Assembly: GCA_938023775.1 (NCBI GenBank)
Contig: CALJDB010000209.1
Coordinates: 1 to 8,389 of the forward strand
Reading direction: 5' to 3'
From: an uncultured Clostridia bacterium
GTDB taxonomy: Bacteria > Bacillota > Clostridia > Oscillospirales > Oscillospiraceae
DNA length: 8,389 nt
Part shown: in pieces, positions 1 through 6,843 of the stretch
Numbering within the stretch: the first letter of the stretch is position 1
How the letters are laid out: each line of letters begins with the position of its first letter
Translations under genes and position numbers: made by a program
Notes under the pieces: generated by a model
Told to the model about the DNA's origin: nothing
The model's database searches: none
Seen by the model: the letters and a program-made list of their open reading frames with translations, nothing else

Positions 1-2
1 TT

Positions 3-2210
3 ACCAAGGGCGAATGGAGCGGCGAGATCAATGTCCGCGACTTTATCCAGAAAAATTACACCCCCTATGACGGCGACGGCAGCTTCCTCGCCGGTCCGAC
101 GGAGCGCACCGAGCAGCTCTGGGCGGAGCTGAGCGAGCTGCTGGAGAAAGAGCGTCAGGCGCCCGGCCGCGTACTGGACGCGGACACGAAGACCATCTCC
201 GGCATCACGAGCCATGCCGCGGGCTATATCGACCGCGAGAAGGAGGTCATCGTCGGACTCCAGACCGAAAAGCCGCTCAAGCGCGCGATCATGCCCTTCG
301 GCGGTCTGCGCACCGTGGAGCAGTCGCTCGAGGAGCACGGCTACCACCTCGACCCCGAGGTCAAGAAGATTTTCAAATACCGCCACAGTCACAACGAGCG
401 CGTCTTCGCCGTTTACACGCCGGAGATCCGCGCCGCCCGCAGCGCCAAGCTGCTGACCGGTCTGCCGGACGCTTACGGCCGCGGTCGCATTATCGGCGAC
501 TACCGCCGCGTGGCGCTCTACGGCGTCAATTTCCTCATCGAGCAGAAGGAAAAGGCGCTCTGCCAGTATGACTGCACCGAGATCACCGAGGACCTCGTCC
601 GCAAACGCGAGGAGATCCACGACCAGATCGAGGCGCTCAAAGAGCTCATCGAGCTCGGCAATATCTACGGCTTCGACCTCACCCGCCCGGCGCAGGACAC
701 CAAGGAAGCCATCCAGTGGCTCTACTTCGGCTATCTCGCCGCCGTCAAGGAGCAGAACGGCGCCGCGATGAGCCTCGGCAGAACGAGCACCTTCCTCGAC
801 ATTTACGCCGAGCGCGACCTCGCCGAGGGGCGCTACACCGAGAGCGAAATTCAGGAGATGGTCGATCACTTCATCATGAAGCTGCGCATCGTCCGCTTCC
901 TGCGCATCCTCGATTACGATGATATCTTCGCCGGCGACCCCGTCTGGGTGACGGAGAGCATCGGCGGCATGGGGCTCGACGGCCGCCACATGGTCACGAA
1001 GATGAGCTACCGCTATCTCCACACCCTCGTGAACCTCGGTCCCGCCCCGGAGCCGAACCTCACCGTGCTCTGGAGCGAGCGCCTGCCGGAGAACTTCAAG
1101 AAGTTCGCGACGGACATCTCCATCCGCACGAGCGCCATCCAGTACGAGAACGACGACCTCATGCGCGTCGACCTCGGCGACGATTACGGCATCGCCTGCT
1201 GCGTCTCCCCGATGCGCATCGGCAAGCAGATGCAGTTCTTCGGCGCACGCGCCAATCTCGCGAAGTGCCTGCTTTACGCTATCAACGGCGGCGTGGACGA
1301 GATCACCGGCAAGCAGGTCGGTCCCATCGCCGCGCCGATCACGAGCGAATACCTCGACTATGACGAGGTGATGAGCCGCTTCGTCCCGATGGCGAAGTAT
1401 CTCGCGAACGTCTATACCAAAGCGCTCTATATGATCCACTACATGCACGATAAGTACGACTACGAGCGCATCGAGATGGCGCTGATGGACGAGAACATCA
1501 AGCGCACCACCGCCTGCGGCATCGCGGGGCTCTCCGTCGTCGCCGACTCGCTCTCCGCCATCAAGTATGCCCGCGTGAAGCCCGTCCGCAACGCCGCCGG
1601 TCTCGCCGTCGATTTCGAGATCGATGGCGACTTCCCGAAATACGGCAACAACGACGACCGCGTGGACTCCCTCGCCGTTATGATCTCGCGCATGTTCATG
1701 AACGACCTGCGCCAGAACAATATGTACCGCGGCTCCATCGCCACCCAGTCCGTCCTGACCATCACGAGCAACGTGGAGTACGGCAAGAACACCGGCACGA
1801 CGCCGGACGGCAGAAAGCAGGGCGTTCCCCTCGCGCCGGGCGCGAACCCGATGCACGGGCGCGACACCAACGGCGCGCTGGCGTCGCTGCTCTCCGTCGC
1901 AAAGATCCCGTTCGAGGACTGCGAGGACGGCATCTCCTACACCTTCTCCATGGCGCCGAGCGCCCTCGGCAAGACCGAGGACGAGCGCTGCGCCAACCTC
2001 ATCACGCTGCTCGACGCCTATATGGAAAAGACCGGGCAGCATCTGAACGTCAACGTTCTCAACCGCGAAACGCTGCTCGACGCGATGGACCACCCGGAGA
2101 AGTATCCCCAGCTCACTATCCGCGTCTCCGGCTATGCCGTCAACTTCATCAAGCTCAGCCGCGAGCAGCAGCTCGACGTGATCAGCCGCACCTTCCACGA
2201 GAAGCTGTAA
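3..2210 (+). CDS. pflB: Formate C-acetyltransferase (pyruvate formate-lyase), 5' partial
   Basis: This glycyl-radical enzyme of the cytoplasm converts pyruvate and CoA to acetyl-CoA and formate in anaerobic fermentation. The first whole codon is at 3, and 735 residues are visible. The reading opens with TKGEW followed by [16 protein letters not shown], which matches the E. coli enzyme from about residue 16, so only about 15 N-terminal residues and the start lie outside the window. The two active-site cysteines (IACCVSP) are encoded at 1197-1202, visible residues 399-400, equivalent to Cys418/419 of E. coli. The radical glycine sits in RVSGYAV at 2130-2132, visible residue 710, equivalent to Gly734. 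Both signatures and the [11 protein letters not shown] and [11 protein letters not shown] regions are intact, so this is true PFL and not a glycerol dehydratase or choline lyase relative. It ends in TAA. The activase gene follows after 57 bases on the same strand, which fits a pflBA operon. The promoter is not in the window. Confidence 0.98.
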   Translation, partial: TKGEWSGEINVRDFIQKNYTPYDGDGSFLAGPTERTEQLWAELSELLEKERQAPGRVLDADTKTISGITSHAAGYIDREKEVIVGLQTEKPLKRAIMPFGGLRTVEQSLEEHGYHLDPEVKKIFKYRHSHNERVFAVYTPEIRAARSAKLLTGLPDAYGRGRIIGDYRRVALYGVNFLIEQKEKALCQYDCTEITEDLVRKREEIHDQIEALKELIELGNIYGFDLTRPAQDTKEAIQWLYFGYLAAVKEQNGAAMSLGRTSTFLDIYAERDLAEGRYTESEIQEMVDHFIMKLRIVRFLRILDYDDIFAGDPVWVTESIGGMGLDGRHMVTKMSYRYLHTLVNLGPAPEPNLTVLWSERLPENFKKFATDISIRTSAIQYENDDLMRVDLGDDYGIACCVSPMRIGKQMQFFGARANLAKCLLYAINGGVDEITGKQVGPIAAPITSEYLDYDEVMSRFVPMAKYLANVYTKALYMIHYMHDKYDYERIEMALMDENIKRTTACGIAGLSVVADSLSAIKYARVKPVRNAAGLAVDFEIDGDFPKYGNNDDRVDSLAVMISRMFMNDLRQNNMYRGSIATQSVLTITSNVEYGKNTGTTPDGRKQGVPLAPGANPMHGRDTNGALASLLSVAKIPFEDCEDGISYTFSMAPSALGKTEDERCANLITLLDAYMEKTGQHLNVNVLNRETLLDAMDHPEKYPQLTIRVSGYAVNFIKLSREQQLDVISRTFHEKL

Positions 2211-2250
2211 AATAACCTCCCACTTTATTTACCACCGTATCAGGCCACTG

Positions 2251-2257
2251 AAAGGGG
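2251..2257 (+). promoter_or_regulatory. Ribosome binding site of pflA
   Basis: AAAGGGG lies 10 bases upstream of the ATG at 2268 and supports that start. It sits in the 57-base spacer after pflB (2211-2267), which holds no other recognisable element and no terminator-like hairpin, so pflA can be read through from pflB. Confidence 0.65.
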
Positions 2258-2267
2258 ACAAGCCGCT

Positions 2268-2996
2268 ATGACAGGACGCATCCATTCTTATGAGAGCTTC
2301 GGCGCCGTGGACGGGCCGGGCATCCGCTTCGTCGTGTTTTTCCAGGGCTGTCCCCTGCGCTGCCGCTTCTGCCATAATCCGGACAGCTGGGACGCCAAGG
2401 GCGGCACGGAGACGAGCGTGGACGAGATCGTGGAGAAGATTTTGCCTTACCGCGCATTTTTCCGCCGCGGCGGGGGCGTCACGCTCTCCGGCGGCGAGCC
2501 GCTGCTTCAGGCGGACTTTGCCTACGAGCTGCTGCATGCGCTCCGCGCCCACGGCATCCACACCGCGCTCGATACCTCCGGCTCCGTCCCGCTGGAGCGC
2601 TGCCGCCGCGCCGTCGACGAGGCGGACATGCTCCTGCTCGATATCAAGAGCATCGACCCAGAAACCTGCGAAGCCGTCACCGGCAGCCCGACGTGTCTGG
2701 AACGCGAAAAGGCGCTGCTCGACTACTGCGAGCAGGTCGGAAAGCCCGTCTGGATCCGCCACGTCGTCGTGCCGGGGCTGACGCTCAATTACGACCACCT
2801 CGCCGCGCTGGGCGACTTCCTCTCCCGCTACCGCTGCGTCGAGCGCATCGACCCGCTGCCCTTCCACAAGATGGGCGAATACAAATGGCGCCCCGGGACC
2901 TACACCCTTGCGGACACACCGACCCCCACCGAGGAGGAAATGGCGGAGGTCCGGAAGCTCCTCTGCCGCGACACCCGCGAGAGCCGAAGCGCATGA
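2268..2996 (+). CDS. pflA: Pyruvate formate-lyase activating enzyme
   Basis: This radical SAM enzyme (242 residues; the E. coli protein has 246) uses a [4Fe-4S] cluster and S-adenosylmethionine to take a hydrogen from the radical glycine of PFL and switch it on under anaerobic conditions. The N-terminus GRIHSYESFGAVDGPGIRF is characteristic of glycyl-radical activases. The cluster motif CX3CX2C is at C28, C32 and C35 (GCPLRCRFCHN), and the SAM-contacting GGE motif is at 75-77 within VTLSGGEPLL. WIRHVVVPG at about 162-170 is another family hallmark. There is no extra ferredoxin-like insert with two more clusters, so it belongs to the short PFL-activase type. The start at 2268 has a good Shine-Dalgarno site, and homology begins right at the N-terminus. 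Its substrate gene pflB lies directly upstream. An intrinsic terminator follows within 10 bases of the stop codon. Confidence 0.97.
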   Translation: MTGRIHSYESFGAVDGPGIRFVVFFQGCPLRCRFCHNPDSWDAKGGTETSVDEIVEKILPYRAFFRRGGGVTLSGGEPLLQADFAYELLHALRAHGIHTALDTSGSVPLERCRRAVDEADMLLLDIKSIDPETCEAVTGSPTCLEREKALLDYCEQVGKPVWIRHVVVPGLTLNYDHLAALGDFLSRYRCVERIDPLPFHKMGEYKWRPGTYTLADTPTPTEEEMAEVRKLLCRDTRESRSA

Positions 2997-3003
2997 TTAC
3001 AAA

Positions 3004-3043
3004 AGCCCCTGTTCCGGGACCTCGGAGCAGGGGTTTGGTTTTA
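3004..3043. terminator. Intrinsic terminator after pflA, probably bidirectional
   Basis: An 11-base-pair stem (3006-3016 with 3023-3033, one G-U pair) closes a 6-base loop. On the + strand it is followed by TTTGGTTTT. Read on the - strand, the same stem is followed by CTTTTG and preceded by an A-rich tract, so it could also stop transcripts of the convergent mutS operon. It begins 7 bases after the pflA stop codon. Confidence 0.85.
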
Positions 3044-3061
3044 GTATGGAACGTGCCTGCG

Positions 3062-3120
3062 GGCGCTAAGATTTAATAAGTTTCGCGTCCGCGGGACGCG
3101 AAACTTATTAAATTTGCGCC
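3062..3120. repeat. Long near-perfect palindrome between convergent genes
   Basis: The arms at 3071-3090 and 3094-3113 are perfect 20-base inverted repeats separated by only GCG. The core CCGCGG is itself a palindrome. The pairing continues outward: a G-T wobble (3070/3114), an A-T pair (3069/3115), two unpaired bases (3067-3068), then GGCGC at 3062-3066 with GCGCC at 3116-3120. The arms are AT-rich on the outside and GC-rich toward the loop, unlike a normal terminator. It lies downstream of the pflA terminator and encodes no recognisable protein. Its form suggests a dispersed palindromic repeat (REP- or MITE-like). Whether other copies exist cannot be seen from this window. Confidence 0.8.
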
Positions 3121-3129
3121 AAAGGCGCA
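3115..3129. repeat. Small perfect hairpin adjoining the palindrome
   Basis: TGCGCC and GGCGCA form a perfect 6-base inverted repeat around AAA. Its left arm is also the outer right arm of the long palindrome, so the two structures exclude each other in a single-stranded form. A weaker 5-base-pair stem (3053-3057 with 3062-3066, one wobble) competes in the same way on the left side. Confidence 0.55.
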
Positions 3130-3147
3130 TTCATTGTTTAAAATCCC

Positions 3148-3164
3148 CTCGCCCTCGGGGCGAG
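3148..3164 (-). terminator. Possible terminator of the miaB-mutS-protease operon
   Basis: A perfect 7-base-pair GC-rich stem (3148-3154 with 3158-3164) has a 3-base loop. On the - strand it starts 15 bases after the protease stop codon and is followed by GGGATTTTAAAC, which gives a short, imperfect T tract. It is a plausible but weak intrinsic terminator. The hairpin at 3006-3033 could act as a backup. It may instead be part of the palindrome cluster to its left. Confidence 0.5.
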
Positions 3165-3179
3165 AAAACCCCCGTTTCA

Positions 3180-3890
3180 TCACCCCGCGCTCAACAGCGT
3201 GAAGCTAACGAAATTGATGATCATGTGCAGAAACACCGGGCACCACAGGCTCTCGCTTCGCTCGTATGCCCACGCGAGCCCCAGCGAGACGGGGATATAT
3301 TGCAGGGCGTAGACGAGCAGACCGGGGTCGGAGAGGGCGTACTGCCAGACGTGGTAGAGACTGAACGCCGCGACGGAGAGGACGTATGCCCAGACGCGGC
3401 TGCGGCGGCGGACGGAGCCGAAGATCACGCCGCGGAAAAGCGCCTCCTCCACGATGGGCGCGAGGAAAAACGCAGCGGCGCGCATCTCGCCGGAATCGAG
3501 CGAGATCACCGCCTCGTTGTTCGGGTTGGAGACGTCCGCCCCCAGCAGGAGCAGCAGCAGCGGCGCGACGGCAAAGGTGAGCGCATAGTCGAGCAGCCCG
3601 CCGGACACGATGGCGAACACGCTGCGCCCGGGGTGGTCGGCAAGCGTGTCGTAATCCCGGCGGAGCACCGGGAAGAACACGAGCAGCACAAACACGGCGC
3701 CGATGGCGTAATAGATCAGATTGACGTGCTCCAAAAGCGCGTTCAGCCCGCCGTCCGTCGCGCCGGGCCACACGGCGGCTATCATGCCGAGCAGGAACGG
3801 CAGCAGGAACACATGCACCGGCAGATAGATCCAGCCGAGCACGCGCCGCGTCCCGTCGATGCCGTTATCAAAGGGCTTCGGGCTTTTCAT
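3180..3890 (-). CDS. CPBP (CAAX/Abi type) intramembrane glutamic protease
   Basis: This 236-residue membrane protein of the CPBP family is related to the Rce1 prenyl-protein proteases. It has about seven hydrophobic segments (roughly 17-40, 57-76, 92-117, 138-160, 171-190, 193-208 and 215-233). The three family motifs are present: EEALFRG with E148, E149 and R153; FSLYH with F176 and H180; and HMIIN with H222 and N226. These make up the membrane-embedded active site, so it is expected to be catalytically competent. In bacteria such proteins serve in processing of peptides or membrane proteins, bacteriocin self-immunity or other roles. The substrate here is unknown, and no bacteriocin gene or prenylated target is nearby. 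The start ATG follows the mutS TGA after a single base, with only a weak GGTGG site upstream, so translation is probably coupled to mutS. It is the last gene of the operon. Confidence 0.9.
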   Translation of the reverse strand: MKSPKPFDNGIDGTRRVLGWIYLPVHVFLLPFLLGMIAAVWPGATDGGLNALLEHVNLIYYAIGAVFVLLVFFPVLRRDYDTLADHPGRSVFAIVSGGLLDYALTFAVAPLLLLLLGADVSNPNNEAVISLDSGEMRAAAFFLAPIVEEALFRGVIFGSVRRRSRVWAYVLSVAAFSLYHVWQYALSDPGLLVYALQYIPVSLGLAWAYERSESLWCPVFLHMIINFVSFTLLSAG

Positions 3891-3891
3891 G

Positions 3892-6495
3892 TCAGACGTC
3901 CACCATCTCTTTCAGCTCAAACAGCGTGTTCATCGCCTGCATCGGCGTCATGGCGTTGATGTCCAGCCGCCGCAGTCGGTCGCGCACGGCGTCCGCGCCG
4001 AGGTCGGCGAGGGCGATCTGGTCCGCGTCCGGCTTTTCCGGCGCCTCCACCGCGAGGGCGGCGGCGCTCGACTCCAGCTCCTTCAGATAGCTCTTGGCGC
4101 GCGCGACGAGCTCGTCCGGGATTCCGGCGAGCTTCGCGACCTCGATGCCGTAGCTGTCGTCCGCCGCGCCGCGGACGATGCGGCGGAGGAAGATGAGCTT
4201 GCCGTTTCGCTTCTCCGCCGTGATGTTGTAGTTCACGACGCCGGGCAGAACGCCCTCCAGCGCGGTCAGCTCGTGGTAGTGCGTGGCGAACATGGTGCGC
4301 GCGCCGAGGCGCTTTTTGTCCGCGCAGTATTCCAGAACGGCGCGGGCGATCGCCATGCCGTCATAGGTGCTGGTGCCGCGGCCGATCTCGTCCAAAATGA
4401 GCAGGCTGCGCTCCGTCGCGTATTTCAGGATGTTCGCCATCTCGCTCATCTCCACCATAAAGGTGGACTGACCGGAGGCAAGATCGTCGCTCGCGCCGAT
4501 GCGGGTGAACACGCGGTCCACAATGCCGATCTCCGCGCGCCGCGCGGGGACGAAGGAGCCGATCTGCGCCATCAGCGTGATGAGCGCCGTCTGGCGCATA
4601 TAGGTGCTCTTGCCCGCCATGTTCGGTCCGGTGACGATGGCGAGGGAGTCCGTCGAGCCGTTCAAGAGCACGTCGTTCGGGACGAAGGGCGTGTCCGGCT
4701 GGGACGCCTCCACGACGGGGTGGCGCCCCTCGGAGATATGCAGCGAGCAGCCGACGTCGATCTCCGGCATGCAGTAATCGTTGCGCACGGCGGCGTCGGC
4801 AAGGGAGCAGACGCAGTCGAGCTCCGCCACGCGGTCCGCCGCCGCCTGAATGCGGGCGCACTGCGCCGCGACGCGGTCGCGCACGGCGGAGAAGAGCTCA
4901 TACTCCAGCGCGTCGAGCCGGTCCCCGGCGGAGAGCAGCGTCTCTTCGAGCTCCTTGAGCTCCGGGGTGAAGTAGCGCTCGTTGCTGACGAGCGTCTGCT
5001 TGCGGATATATTCCGGCGGGATCTCGACCTCGCCGGCGGATTTGGGAATGTCGATATAATAGCCGAAGACCTTGTTGTAGCCGACCTTCAGCTTTTTGAC
5101 GCCCGTGCGCTCGCGCTCGCGCGCTTCGAGCGCGAGGACCATTTTTGTGCCGTTTTTCTTGACGTCGCGCAGACGGTCCACCTCGGCGTTATAGCCCGGG
5201 CGCAGTATCCCGCCCTCGCGGACGGAGAAGGGCGGCTCGTCGGCGATCGCCTCATGGATGAGCGCGGCGACGTCGTCGAGCGGGTCCATCGCGGCGATGG
5301 CGCGGAGCATGTTGCACTCCATCTCGCCGAGCAGCGCGGCGAGCCCCGGCAGCGCGGCGCAGTAGTCGCCGATCGCCTTCAGGTCGCGCCCGCTCGCGGT
5401 CTTATAGACGCAGCGGCCGAGCACGCGGCGCATGTCTCCGATGCCGTGCAGGCGCTCCATCAGCTCCCCGCGCACGACCGTGTCGCGCACGAGCTCCGCC
5501 ACGGCGGAGAGTCGGCGGCGGATGGCAGCGGGGCTCAGCAGCGGGCGCTCCACCCATGTGCGCAGCAGACGCCCGCCCATCGGGGTCTTCGTGCGGTCGA
5601 GCACCCAGAGCAGACTGCCCTTTTTCTCCCCGGTGCGCAGGCTCTGCGTCAGCTCCAGCCCGCGCAGCGTCGTGTAATCGAGCTCCATATAGCGGTCGCC
5701 GCCGAGCAGCTCAATCTTGCTGATGTGCGTGAGGTCCAGCTTCTGCGTCTCCTCAAGATAGCCGAGCAGCGCGCCCGCGGCGCAGACCGCGGCGTCCTCG
5801 CCCTCGAGTCCGGCGTCCTCCACGCGCTGCACGCCGAACTGGCGGCAGACGCGCGCCGCGGCGTCCAGATATTCGAATTTATCCCCGCCCTGCTCGACCA
5901 AAACGCCGAGCCGCCGGGAGAGAAAGCCCGTCAGCTCCTTGTTTGCCGCGGCGCGGGGGCTCAGCACCACCTCGCGCGGGGCGACGCGGCCGAGCTCGCT
6001 GAGCATGTGGGTAACGGCGTCCTTCGTGAAGCCCGTGACGGCGAACTCGCCGGTGGACACGTCGGCATAGCAGACCGCGCCCGCGCCGGGGATGAGATAG
6101 ACCGAGGCGATGAAGTTGCTGCGCTTATCCTCCAGCATGCTCTCGTCCGTGACGGTGCCGGGGGAGATGACGCGCACGACCTCGCGCGAGACGAGCCCCT
6201 TCGCGAGCGCGGGGTCCTCCGTCTGCTCGCAGATGGCGATTTTGTAGCCCTTCGCGATGAGCCGCCCGATATACGCCTCCGCGCTGTGGTAGGGCACGCC
6301 GCACATCGGCGTCTGCTCCTCCGGCGCCTTGCCGCGGTCCCGCGTCGTCAGCGCGAGGTCCAGCTCACGCGAGGCGAGCTTGGCGTCGTCGTCGAACATC
6401 TCGTAAAAGTCGCCGAGCCGGAAGAAGAGGAGACAATCATCGTAATGGGACTTGATCTCGTTATATTGCTGTTTCATGGGGGTGAGCTCCGCCAT
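3892..6495 (-). CDS. mutS: DNA mismatch repair protein MutS
   Basis: This 867-residue cytoplasmic ATPase recognises base mismatches and small loops and starts mismatch repair with MutL. The length is normal for MutS1. The N-terminal mismatch-binding domain has GDFYEMF with the wedge phenylalanine F30 and E32, which separates it from MutS2. The connector, core lever and clamp regions follow (about 120-560). In the C-terminal ABC-type ATPase domain, Walker A is GPNMAGKST at 623-631, a conserved SGQSTFMVEMSE loop is at 674-685, Walker B LLILDEIGRGTSTYDG is at 698-713, and FATHYHEL is at 736-743. The C-terminal tail ends with the usual MTPMQAMNTLFELKEMV segment. The start is set by the AAGGAGA site 7 bases upstream. 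It lies 12 bases after the small membrane protein gene and 1 base before the protease gene. mutL, often the next gene in Firmicutes, is absent at this spot. The QIALA sequence at 826-830 may be a weakened sliding-clamp motif. Confidence 0.98.
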   Translation of the reverse strand: MAELTPMKQQYNEIKSHYDDCLLFFRLGDFYEMFDDDAKLASRELDLALTTRDRGKAPEEQTPMCGVPYHSAEAYIGRLIAKGYKIAICEQTEDPALAKGLVSREVVRVISPGTVTDESMLEDKRSNFIASVYLIPGAGAVCYADVSTGEFAVTGFTKDAVTHMLSELGRVAPREVVLSPRAAANKELTGFLSRRLGVLVEQGGDKFEYLDAAARVCRQFGVQRVEDAGLEGEDAAVCAAGALLGYLEETQKLDLTHISKIELLGGDRYMELDYTTLRGLELTQSLRTGEKKGSLLWVLDRTKTPMGGRLLRTWVERPLLSPAAIRRRLSAVAELVRDTVVRGELMERLHGIGDMRRVLGRCVYKTASGRDLKAIGDYCAALPGLAALLGEMECNMLRAIAAMDPLDDVAALIHEAIADEPPFSVREGGILRPGYNAEVDRLRDVKKNGTKMVLALEARERERTGVKKLKVGYNKVFGYYIDIPKSAGEVEIPPEYIRKQTLVSNERYFTPELKELEETLLSAGDRLDALEYELFSAVRDRVAAQCARIQAAADRVAELDCVCSLADAAVRNDYCMPEIDVGCSLHISEGRHPVVEASQPDTPFVPNDVLLNGSTDSLAIVTGPNMAGKSTYMRQTALITLMAQIGSFVPARRAEIGIVDRVFTRIGASDDLASGQSTFMVEMSEMANILKYATERSLLILDEIGRGTSTYDGMAIARAVLEYCADKKRLGARTMFATHYHELTALEGVLPGVVNYNITAEKRNGKLIFLRRIVRGAADDSYGIEVAKLAGIPDELVARAKSYLKELESSAAALAVEAPEKPDADQIALADLGADAVRDRLRRLDINAMTPMQAMNTLFELKEMVDV

Positions 6496-6502
6496 GGTGC
6501 GT

Positions 6503-6509
6503 TCTCCTT
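6503..6509 (-). promoter_or_regulatory. Ribosome binding site of mutS overlapping the upstream stop codon
   Basis: On the - strand the sequence reads TAAGGAGAACGCACCATG. The stop TAA of the small membrane protein gene (6508-6510) runs straight into the Shine-Dalgarno AAGGAGA of mutS, 7 bases before its ATG. This arrangement suggests translational coupling, since a ribosome ending the upstream gene is already placed at the next site. Confidence 0.8.
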
Positions 6510-6843
6510 ATTTCTTTGGGAATTTCAGATTTGTGATGAGGTTCACGACCGGGATGAGCAGCGCGATGCAGGCGACGTTGACGCCGACCTCCACCCAGAA
6601 GAGGTTCCCCTCCGCGCCGCCGTAAGTGTCGTTGATGTAATAGACCGTTCCCGCGGTGACGGCGGCGAAGACGAAGCAGCAGATGCCGCCGATGCGCTGG
6701 ACATAGTCCCAGATCTCCTCGCTCTCCTTCGCGCGGCGCGTGGAGAGCCCACTCTGGTCCTTGTATTTCGGCTTGCGGAACAGAAATCCCGCGCCGAAAT
6801 AGAGAAACAGCAGCGGCACGATATAGGCTGCGAACTGGCTCAT
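6508..6843 (-). CDS. Small three-helix membrane protein, function unknown
   Basis: I do not recognise this 111-residue protein with confidence. It has three hydrophobic segments (about 4-22, 51-70 and 82-103) and a charged stretch between the first two (RKPKYKDQSGLSTRRAKESEEIWDYVQRIGG, partly shown: GLSTRRAKESEEIWDYVQRI at 32-51). It ends in a basic tail, KFPKK. The GxxTxxxxxSEExW-like pattern before a glycine and the second helix recalls the SdpI/YhfL group of small membrane proteins (bacteriocin immunity and related), but this is a guess from pattern. The ATG at 6843 was preferred over one 12 codons earlier: it overlaps the miaB stop in an ATGA arrangement, has a strong GGAGGAGGA site 6 bases upstream, and the extra residues of the longer version are a Gly/Arg run inside miaB. 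The overlap with miaB and the coupled mutS start place it firmly in the operon. Confidence 0.8.
   Translation of the reverse strand: MSQFAAYIVPLLFLYFGAGFLFRKPKYKDQSGLSTRRAKESEEIWDYVQRIGGICCFVFAAVTAGTVYYINDTYGGAEGNLFWVEVGVNVACIALLIPVVNLITNLKFPKK

Noticed and set aside
1460..1933. Minus-strand frame of 157 codons inside pflB
   Set aside because: It is fully antisense to conserved PFL sequence, with no ribosome site noted and no recognisable domain.
2229..2867. Minus-strand frame of 212 codons over pflA
   Set aside because: It is antisense to a full-length activase with intact CX3CX2C and GGE motifs; its composition is that of a shadow frame.
3068..3113. AT-rich stretches in the palindrome as a promoter
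   Set aside because: The ATTTAAT/ATTAAAT elements lie inside the stem arms of a palindrome between two gene ends, no spaced -35 partner is convincing, and no gene starts downstream on either strand.
3114..3959. Open + strand frame of 281 codons over the protease gene
   Set aside because: It is antisense to a complete CPBP protease with all three active-site motifs, starts inside the palindrome cluster, and has low-complexity Gln/Arg/His composition.
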